Translations under genes and position numbers: made by a program
NCBI RefSeq assembly: GCF_000485595.1
Contig: NW_014577437.1
Location: 180,927-203,765 of the forward strand
Length of the DNA stretch: 22,839 nucleotides
Direction of reading: 5' to 3'
From: Priapulus caudatus
Taxonomy: Eukaryota; Priapulida; Priapulimorpha; Priapulimorphida; Priapulidae
In this document: piece by piece, positions 16,187-22,839 of the stretch
How positions within the stretch are numbered: the first letter of the stretch is position 1
Layout: each line of letters opens with the position of its first letter
The notes under the pieces: model-generated
What the model saw: only the letters and a program-made list of their open reading frames with translations
What the model was told of the DNA's origin: nothing
Databases searched by the model: none

Positions 16187-16740
16187 CCCACAGCCACCCA
16201 CCCCCTTCACCACCCCCTCCCGCCGCTGCCCCGCGCGCACGCCGGGACACCCACATGCGACTATACACGCCTCGACTACTTGTAGTTGGAGCGGAGGAAA
16301 TCCCTTATAAGGAAATCCCCGGAGAGAAAGGCACGCAGTGAATCCATCTTGAACGGCCGCAAGCGCCAATTTTTTGCGGTTTTTCTCTCGAGCGGCCGCT
16401 GTATGCAGGTTTGAGTAAACGTTCCAAGGGAACCCATTGTCGTTGCGGTCGCGTTGTGGCAGGAACGACGTTTCGAGAAAGGCATACGTGTTCAAGAAGC
16501 GCGTGACTGTCGTCGGTGTATCGGGTACGGCTGTGTGTCTGACTCACCCAGCTACGGAGTCACCTGACTCGCAAAGGGCCTGCAAGACGCACGTACACGG
16601 CTTTAGTGTGGCGATGGTTACTCAGAAGGAAGTCGTCCGGTATATTTTTTCTAACCACTCGGAATTTACCTCGTACTTCTATCCGTCGAGTATAATAACC
16701 TTTTAATAATATTTAATAAACGTTCTCTCGAGTCATCTAT
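16187..16740 (+). other. Probable 3'UTR of the 304-aa ORF
   Basis: From the stop codon to the first + strand AATAAA (16715-16720), about 530 nt. It starts C-rich (CACCCACCCCC). It contains a duplicated GGAAATCCC-type string (16297-16321) and two CGAGCGGCCGC or GAACGGCCGC strings (16353 and 16389). No other coding signal. Confidence 0.5.
16715..16720 (+). terminator. Polyadenylation signal AATAAA
   Basis: The first canonical hexamer after the 304-aa ORF, in ATATTTAATAAACG. Cleavage would be expected at about 16735-16745. A second AATAAA lies at 16972. Confidence 0.5.
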
Positions 16741-16796
16741 AGCGGGAAGATTGGAACAGGCGGTTAATATCCAGCCTGTAAGTGTTCTGCTAGCAT

Positions 16797-16874
16797 CTAT
16801 GACAAATACGACATACGCATATAGGCTCTCCTATTACACTATTTGTCATAGGAAGATTCTTCTTATGACAAATA
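16797..16874. repeat. Three alternating inverted copies of TATGACAAATA
   Basis: Copies at 16798-16808 (+), 16840-16850 (inverted) and 16864-16874 (+). The middle copy can pair either with the left copy (12-bp stem, loop about 31 nt) or with the right copy (11-bp stem, loop 13 nt), so two hairpins are mutually exclusive. No CARGAG ends and no flanking duplication. Confidence 0.8.
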
Positions 16875-16879
16875 TTGTT

Positions 16880-18180
16880 GTATATGTTGTGCGCATCATA
16901 AGAGTTTAGGAGCGCTATTATGAACGCAAGCAGTGAATTTCAGCTCTAAAGCGGAACGAAGTTGACTCGCCAATAAATAGTACACTTACGGCTTCACACC
17001 TAGTATAGCTCCTTATCGATCCGAGTATATATGCAGTAGCATCGGTTACACGCAAGCATCGACTACTACAGGTGATATAGTAAATTGCGCATCTTGCCTA
17101 TTGTATTCGATTCGTTTCCGTTGCGCAATGCAGCCACGCGCTAACACCGGTCACGAACGATAAATTTGTGATATGATCACGTACAGTCACCGTACTACCT
17201 GCTGTGTGCTGCTTGATCATTTGAGGGGTGTGTGTGTGTGGTGGGGGTGTTTCTAGCGTTTGAGTAGATGAAAATTCGTTCGCGTTAGCAAGCCATTTTA
17301 GGCCCGCGTAGTAATGGAATGATATCTATAGCAATTCTCGCCTTCATTCAAATGGTATTTTATTTTAAGAGGCCAGATATTCAAGCGCTAGAACCCACAT
17401 GCGAGACATTCTAGGCGTCTGAACGCTGAACGAATGGCTAATATGGTTGCGTCTTAACACATGCGTTTGTCTTTCACTGTCCGAGTACCGTGCATCGTTC
17501 CATATATCGTTTCAAATTGTTTGTCAATATTAACCTCTGATATATATATACACATTCCTCGCTAGGTCCAGTAAGCGTGGCAGCTCAGTGGTGGCGGCCT
17601 TTTACGTAAGGATCCTTATTCATAAGACCCGTAGATGTAGCCGTCCTCACAATCATGGTCGGTGAAAATCACGGTAGTATTTGCAGTAGGTGATGTCGGG
17701 TACTCTCGCGGTCCTATACCTGTTCTCTCCGTCCACGACTCCCCCCATGCATGTCTGTAGCATGTATCATTGTTTCTTATCCCTCATTCACGTTTAATTT
17801 TGATTATTCTTTCTAATATTCTCTCCTTTCGTTATCTCCCTAATCTCCCTCCGCCTCCCCCTTTCTTCCTCCTCTTTCTCTCTCCCTCTCACACTCCCCC
17901 TCCTCTCTCCCGGTTTTTTGAAAACAACATAAATACTTTTAACTATCGTAAGTCCAAAAAGGAATACTTTTTGCCAATCAGTTCGTGCGCAAAAGTTATG
18001 ACATGTGAACTTGCGATGTCTTAACTATTTACTTTATTGTTTCTATATCATGGAAGTGCATTATCATGCCTAGATAATAATTAAATCATTATCGTTTCAC
18101 TTCTAGTCTTCAAGGGCTCTCAACAGCGGAATGCCTAATAAATAGTTTAAACCATATCAACCAAAGCCCTAACTAAATAG
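16880..18180. other. Single-copy, mostly AT-rich DNA; no gene recognised
   Basis: Holds an AATAAA at 16972, a short GT run at 17227-17242, a short TA run at 17542 and a strong polypyrimidine stretch at 17820-17912 (CT/CCCTCC). No recognisable protein or RNA gene. The polypyrimidine tract ends CTCCCGG with no clear acceptor-exon continuation. Confidence 0.55.
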
Positions 18181-18188
18181 CTTATTAT

Positions 18189-18225
18189 CAAGAGCTAATA
18201 ATTCTATAGGTATTATTAGCTCTTG
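18189..18225. mobile_element. Micro-palindrome element copy 5 (37 bp)
   Basis: CAAGAGCTAATAAT (18189-18202) pairs perfectly with ATTATTAGCTCTTG (18212-18225) around a 9-nt loop. The flanks TTATTAT and TTATATA are AT-rich and only partly alike, so a target duplication is not demonstrable. A longer direct repeat (ACAACCAAAGC or TCAACCAAAGC plus ACTAAA) lies on both sides, at about 18158 and 18234. Confidence 0.65.
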
Positions 18226-18845
18226 TTATATAATACAACCAAAGCATTACTAAAGTTTTCCGAGGTGTTTTCGTGCGGTAACCATGTTGATAACGAATGC
18301 GCATGTGACGTTACGCCAACACGCACGGGCGCCACACTGATATACGTGCACAAAATATAACTGAATTGAAAAATGTCTTAATTCTATAATCACATATTTC
18401 TACTTTATCGTGGCTCTCTATGTACGAACATACAGCTACTACTACTAGCTACGTAGTTCTACTAGTTTATCGCTAACTTTAATAGCTTAATAGCATCTAG
18501 TGATAAGCTCGTCAAATGCGCGGGGGGAGGGGGTAGTGGCAGTGGATCTACGTCCCGATCTTCATTACACTCCACGCATGACTAAGTTCTACTTACGCAG
18601 TTACGCACTCTCAAATACAGGCAATAATCATTTACATGTAGCTTTAGACGTGCCACTTACACCCAATTATAACGCTTAACACGTTCCATTCTAACATATC
18701 AGTTGCGTGTCACTTTCATCTTACATTATGGAATGTACAATAACACGAATTTAAATAAGCAACGTATAGAAAATTTATACTGTTATACTGTGTGTGTTTT
18801 TATACAGTTTTGATTATATATGTGAATTGTTACTATCTATCCTCT
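18226..18845. other. Single-copy AT-rich DNA; no gene recognised
   Basis: Contains CTACTACTACTAG-like short repeats near 18436-18465 and a G-rich GGGGGGAGGGGG at about 18522. No coding signal. Confidence 0.55.
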
Positions 18846-18848
18846 GAC

Positions 18849-18862
18849 AACATATCTATCTA

Positions 18863-18906
<44 letters not shown>

Positions 18907-19115
18907 CACCTGGTTAGATGCGGTACATACGTACAAATACGCGCGTGCGCGAATACCGCCGCAGACACACACACACACACACACACACACACCCGCATAC
19001 ACTCTCTTACATGCACGCACACGCACACACACACGACATACACATACACGCACGTATATAGAAAATGATACATGACTGAGCACGCATATGCACGCACGCG
19101 CACACACAGACACGT
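18849..19115. repeat. (TA)n and (CA)n microsatellites
   Basis: 18868-18898 is (TA)n preceded by (ATCT)n. 18963-18992 is (CA)n. 19008-19110 is CACGCA/CACACG-rich. Minus-strand Cys/Val-rich frames over these are artefacts. Confidence 0.9.
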
Positions 19116-19306
19116 CAATTACCATTGTGACTCAAACTATGACACCGCATTTACTCCCCACGCTTACCTCTAACCAACTAATTATATTATTTCCAGACAC
19201 TGATGCTTATTATGATGTGCAATATTCGTATTGTTTACTAATTTGTTCTGAACAATATATATAAGGACGTTTTGTTACGCGCCATTTGCGATTATTTTTT
19301 AGGACA

Positions 19307-19877
19307 ATTTAGCAAGCATTTCTTTCGACGCTTTAGATTATATTTCTTACGACGCTTTAGACTATGTTTCTTATGACGCTTTAGATTATGTTTCCTACGA
19401 CGTTTTAGAGTTACATTTTTACGACGATTGAGTGACCATTTCTCACGACGCTTTAGTTTAGACTATATTTCTTACGACGCGTTAGAGTTAATTTCCTACG
19501 ACGATTTAGTTTAGACTATATTTCTTACGACGCTTTAGATTATGTTTCCTACGACGTTTTAGAGTTAACTTTTTACGACGATTGAGTGACCATTTCTCAC
19601 GACGTTTTAGTTTAGACTATATTTCTTACGACGCTTTAGACTATATTTCTTACGACGCTTTACTAGACTATATTTCTTACGACGCTTTAGACTATATTTC
19701 TCACGACGCTTTAGACTATATTTCTTACGACGCTTTAGACTATGTTTCTTACGACGCTTTAGACTATATTTCTCACGACGCTTTAGACTATATTTCTCTC
19801 GACGCTTTAGACTATATTTCTTACGACGCTTTAGACTATATTTCTCACAACGCTGACTATTTCTCACAACGCTTTAT
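19307..19877. repeat. 24-bp satellite encoding a possible octapeptide repeat
   Basis: Unit GACGCTTTAGACTATATTTC plus TTAC, 24 bp. The regular part, 19620-19850, has about 10 clean copies. The upstream part (19310-19620) is diverged and contains a 154-bp duplication (CCTACGACGTTTTAGAGTTA at 19394 and 19548). In one + frame the unit reads DALDYISY and on the minus strand KRREKYSL. The + frame stays open for 235 codons (19582-20289) but begins with TTG, and the 140 unique codons after the array match nothing I know. I therefore annotate a repeat and not a gene. Confidence 0.92.
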
Positions 19878-20370
19878 TCATTACGATATGCGACGCGTCG
19901 AGTCGCCACGTACGCTGGACCGACGTAGGAATAGTTCGTTGTTTGTTTATCTGGAGGGTCCGATGGTCATTGTTATCAAGAGTGCCTTCGTACATTTGGA
20001 ACAAGGTCGTGCGTCTAACAGGTTGCGGAATGTCGGGTACTATATCACTCAGCGTACGTTATTATTATTATCGTTGTTCATGTACTATTTGGACATGTCT
20101 GTAATGTATATATACACACATGTACTGACCGGTCTTGGGTCAAGGTTACATTCATGTTGTCGTCAGTTGACCATATTTATCGGTATTGGTGTTTCGTCTA
20201 AAGTGGAGATTGGCAATGTGGCTGCTATGCCATTTTTATTGAATAAAATCTCGGGTGTGATACAAATTAATGCCATACAACAGGTGTAGAGATGCTACAT
20301 TTATATTACTTGCCTGCTATCTGCGTGAAATCTACCAATTAAATTTTGGTACACCCGATGAAGGCATATA

Positions 20371-20512
20371 GAACACGTGACGCGGGAGTTTGGAGCACGT
20401 GATGTGAAAACCCAGAACACGTGACGCGGGAGTTAGGAGCACGTGATGTGAAAACTCGGAACATGTGACGAGAGAGTTCGGAGCACGTGACGAAGGAGTT
20501 CAGCGACACATG
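20371..20512. promoter_or_regulatory. 22-bp array carrying regularly spaced E-boxes
   Basis: CACGTG at 20374, 20396, 20418, 20440 and 20484, with CATGTG at 20462: six sites at exactly 22-bp intervals, each followed by A (CACGTGA). Alternate units match best (GAACACGTGACGCGGGAGTT and GAGCACGTGATGTGAAAAC), so the real repeat is a 44-bp dimer. Degenerate units such as GAACACGACACGCG continue to about 20570. CACGTG is the core bound by bHLH-ZIP factors of the MYC/MAX, USF and MITF/TFEB families. Whether it acts as an enhancer is unknown. Confidence 0.6.
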
Positions 20513-20519
20513 CTAATTG

Positions 20520-20910
20520 ATTCTAAACACCGGTTCTTGACACGGTCAACATCGAGAACACGACACGCGTGAGATGAGAACACACAAGCCAACAACCAGT
20601 TAGACGAGTTAAATATTTAAAAAAACACCCGTTATCCGAGATTAACCAGGTGACGTCATAGTCCAGAACAGAAGACGAATGAACACCAATCAGAACGTGA
20701 CGTAATACGAACATTTAATTAGTTTGCCAAAAATTCTTCTTAAAATTGCATGGCACATTACACATATACACGTAAATATATACGTCAGGAACAAAGTAAG
20801 TAATAAATAAAGGTACCCTTGTACGCGAAATCCTCCGGGAACGAACCAAGACACTATAGACTAGACACTGCTCATATTTACTTATAACAAATATAATATA
20901 TAACGGAATA
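20520..20910. other. No gene recognised; CRE site at 20651
   Basis: Contains a full TGACGTCA at 20651-20658 and a further GTGACGTAA at 20697. Otherwise AT-rich single-copy sequence. Confidence 0.5.
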
Positions 20911-20912
20911 GG

Positions 20913-20966
20913 ATACTATCAGGAGTGAATAATAGAGAATAATCTATTATTCACTCCTGATACTAT
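20913..20966. mobile_element. Micro-palindrome element copy 6 (40 bp) with 7-bp target duplication
   Basis: Core 20920-20959 with ends CAGGAG...CTCCTG. CAGGAGTGAATAATAGA pairs perfectly with its complement around a 6-nt loop (20937-20942); with three outer bases the stem is 20 bp without mismatch. ATACTAT flanks it exactly (20913-20919 and 20960-20966). This is the cleanest copy of the family. Confidence 0.85.
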
Positions 20967-20969
20967 TAT

Positions 20970-21547
20970 ACTGCCGGCGTATATTTATGCATGCGTTATG
21001 CTAACCCAGATTAATAGAATTATCGCAAATGTAATAAATAGATCATGTTTCTGTTTACGGGACGTTTGTTATAGCAGTTCATTGCCATTTAGAGAGAAAC
21101 GCAGCCAACGATTGCTTGTTAAATCATGCAAAAAAATCGTTGGTAATATCTGAAAGTTTTCAACTCACACGATGAAAGCTATCATCTGTCTGCATTTTAC
21201 ATTCGTAGTAATCCGCTCGTATTCAATTAAATAACACATTTCGCGCGCTCGGAAAATGCTTTCAGCGGTCACCTTGACAAGATATATCACTGCAATAGGG
21301 TAACGCATTGCACATACTTATAAAGCTCGCAAATACTGGTGCTTTCGGCCTTGCAGCAGGGCATTATGTATAATAGCACATTAAATGCGCCGCATCTGTA
21401 GTTAATAGCTTTGCATGGCTTGCATTTAAATACCTCAAACCATTTGAGTCAGCGAAAATGCACGACAAAGCACACTTTCGCATGCCGCGGGACAATGCCT
21501 TTGCATATGCGCCGCGCTCGTTGCGCCGTGCGTCCTCTCTCTTTATA

Positions 21548-21587
<40 letters not shown>

Positions 21588-22120
21588 CCTTTCTCTCTTT
21601 CTCTCTCTCGCCAATATGCATATTTATACTTACACGCGATTCAGAACCGCCGAGAGAGAAATTATTCTTCGACTTATTTTTCCAGTTCGCAATTCATTTA
21701 GAAAGCAATTAGGGCATCGCTATATGTGGTGCATCCGCGCGACCATCCGGGCTTCGTTCGCATGTCAGAAAGTTATTGTGAGAGGTGATCAAAAGTCAGC
21801 CAATCACTGCCGCCCGAGCCGCTCACTGCTGCTGCCATATGGGGCGCACTGTTGACGGAACACATCCCCCGTACGCGATATTAGCTTTAATAAAAGCCTA
21901 ACAAAACTAAAATATTGACGTCCGATTATCGCCCGACAATGCCGCGTGCATTATCGCTAATTGTGCACATATATCGCATTGTGAGCCGAACAAAGGTCTA
22001 GGTTTGGCTTCATCAGCGTGCACGCACGACACATTATGTCTCGGCAGTCGTCTAATGCAGGGCTAACAATCGTATGAGGCACGAGTAATTTTTGAAATTG
22101 ACAGGAAAACATCTCTATTT
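20970..22120. other. Single-copy DNA, possible regulatory sequence, no gene recognised
   Basis: Holds a hairpin CCAACGATT/AATCGTTGG (21105-21113 with 21135-21143) and a (CT)n microsatellite (21546-21608). Several TTTGCAT/ATGCAT-type octamer-like strings cluster at about 21411, 21421, 21499 and 21614, and a CCAAT box lies near 21799. The texture is mixed composition, low repeat content and no open frames beyond chance length, as often seen in noncoding regulatory DNA. That reading is speculative. Confidence 0.35.
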
Positions 22121-22125
22121 GTTTG

Positions 22126-22260
22126 AAGATGGCGCGGTAAGCTATACGCGTGTCGTATACGTTCGGCGAAAAGGACGGCGCGGGTACGGCGCGGCGGCGG
22201 GGCCGCGAGATAAACAATCGTGCTGTGAGCATGCTGGCGCGCCCGCTAGCAGCATATATG
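22126..22260 (+). promoter_or_regulatory. CpG-rich patch with YY1-like ATGGCG and splice donor
   Basis: AAGATGGCGCG (22126-22136) is close to the YY1 consensus AANATGGCGGC and is followed at once by GTAAGC (22137-22142), a good 5' splice donor. The next 110 bp are CpG-rich (GCGCGGCGGCGGGGCCGCG). Some animal genes start with this layout, an ATG inside a YY1 site and an intron straight after the first codons. No downstream exon is in view, so a first exon is only possible. Confidence 0.25.
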
Positions 22261-22400
22261 TGTGAAGCCGTGTGCCTCACCGTGTGCGTTAGGCCTGACG
22301 GCACTAAGGATTCGCTCCACTCCACTATCAATATACGTACAGCGCATCCAGAAATAGATTCACTGCACATTGTCACCGGTTTTAATTCGTCACATCATAC

Positions 22401-22406
<6 letters not shown>

Positions 22407-22442
<36 letters not shown>

Positions 22443-22612
22443 TTATATACACATATATATACATAGACCGAATTATATACTAATAATAAGGTAGTTAGGA
22501 AGTACACATACTCATATCATGACCGAATATTATCTAATAATAAAAGGTGTTATTAGCTTGTTCATATATATATATATATAATATATATATATATTATATA
22601 TATATATAATAT
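22407..22612. repeat. TA-rich arrays with an internal duplication of about 56 bp
   Basis: (TA)n at 22407-22436 and at 22566-22612, the second with phase-shifting AATA/TTAT junctions. Between them, GACCGAATTATATACTAATA (22466) and GACCGAATATTATCTAATAA (22520) are a diverged direct duplication. Confidence 0.85.
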
Positions 22613-22688
22613 ATAAAGTTGTTCAGCCCGAATTAGATATGCCGTACGTCGCATAACTAGAGAACTCCGCGGCTAAAGGAAAACTAAA
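22610..22688 (+). repeat. Dispersed repeat end, copy B (after TA tract)
   Basis: Same block order as the copy at 11410-11492 (AAAGTTGTTCAGC, GAATTAG, CGCATAACTAGAGAACTCCG, GGAAAACTAA) with roughly 85 percent identity by eye and a small insertion after GAATTAG. The sequence after it (22690-22839) is unrelated to what follows copy A. Confidence 0.75.
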
Positions 22689-22839
22689 GATATTTTCAGA
22701 ATGAGCACGTCTGGGAGAAATTTAAAAAAGTTAAAAAAAAAGAAAAAGAATTCATAAAAATTCTAATTCATCAATAGATAGCGGTGCGTACAGATTAAGT
22801 ACGGTACCGTGTGAATCCATGGGGTATACCTTTAACGGC

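Noticed and set aside
19978-19990. Half micro-palindrome TATCAAGAGTG
   Set aside because: No CTCYTG partner within 60 bp, so it is a chance match to the end motif.
22520-22556. Seventh micro-palindrome (CTAATAA...TTATTAGCTTG)
   Set aside because: Only a 7-bp stem, the left CARGAG end is missing and there is no flanking repeat. It is better explained by the local duplication of about 56 bp.

Overview
The window is a stretch of animal (bilaterian, probably invertebrate) nuclear DNA. The reasons are a spliced exon of a metazoan protein tyrosine phosphatase entered through a polypyrimidine tract and AG acceptor, abundant GT, TA, GATA and CTG/GTT microsatellites, several minisatellites, and non-autonomous DNA-transposon remains. 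I cannot name the phylum. A 2.5-unit CCCTAA tract is compatible with a TTAGGG-telomere lineage but is too short to be diagnostic.

Layout. 1-308: end of an intron and the last coding exon of a PTPN9/PTP-MEG2 orthologue, then 3'UTR-like sequence with minisatellites to about 3.0 kb. 3.28-4.64 kb: two abutting foldback-type inverted-repeat elements, the first with nested long palindromes and a short telomere-like tract. 4.64-6.5 kb: AT-rich, no gene seen. 6.5-8.4 kb: GT arrays, a 0.5-kb strongly G-skewed block and a G-quadruplex-like tract. 9.05-10.2 kb: GT/GC minisatellites. 10.64-12.12 kb: transposon remains (hAT-like TIR element inside a CATCC satellite, a dispersed repeat end, a duplicated pogo-like end). 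12.2-13.8 kb: microsatellites and a CpG-rich block. 13.98-15.26 kb: three different tandem arrays (about 50-bp/153-bp, 20-bp and 72-bp) running up to an intronless 304-codon ORF (15272-16186) with good Kozak context, a downstream AATAAA, and no family I recognise. 16.8-19.3 kb: mostly single-copy AT-rich DNA with hairpins and microsatellites. 19.31-19.88 kb: a 24-bp satellite. 20.37-20.51 kb: a 22-bp array that repeats an E-box. 21-22.8 kb: single-copy DNA, a CpG-rich patch with an ATGGCG/splice-donor arrangement, and TA-rich repeats.

The observation I consider most novel is a family of six tiny (37-40 bp) almost perfectly palindromic units at 7212, 8347, 10055, 10207, 18189 and 20920. All have ends CARGAG...CTCYTG (one terminal A-to-G variant) and a partly conserved ATAATA core. 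Three are bounded by perfect 7-bp direct repeats, one by a perfect 8-bp repeat and one by a 6/7 repeat, which is the signature of transposition. The stems differ between copies but stay self-complementary. They look like ultra-short hairpin mobile elements and I know of no described family with this combination. Only two genes are supported (PTPN9 3' end; the 304-aa ORF), and nothing indicates that they work together.
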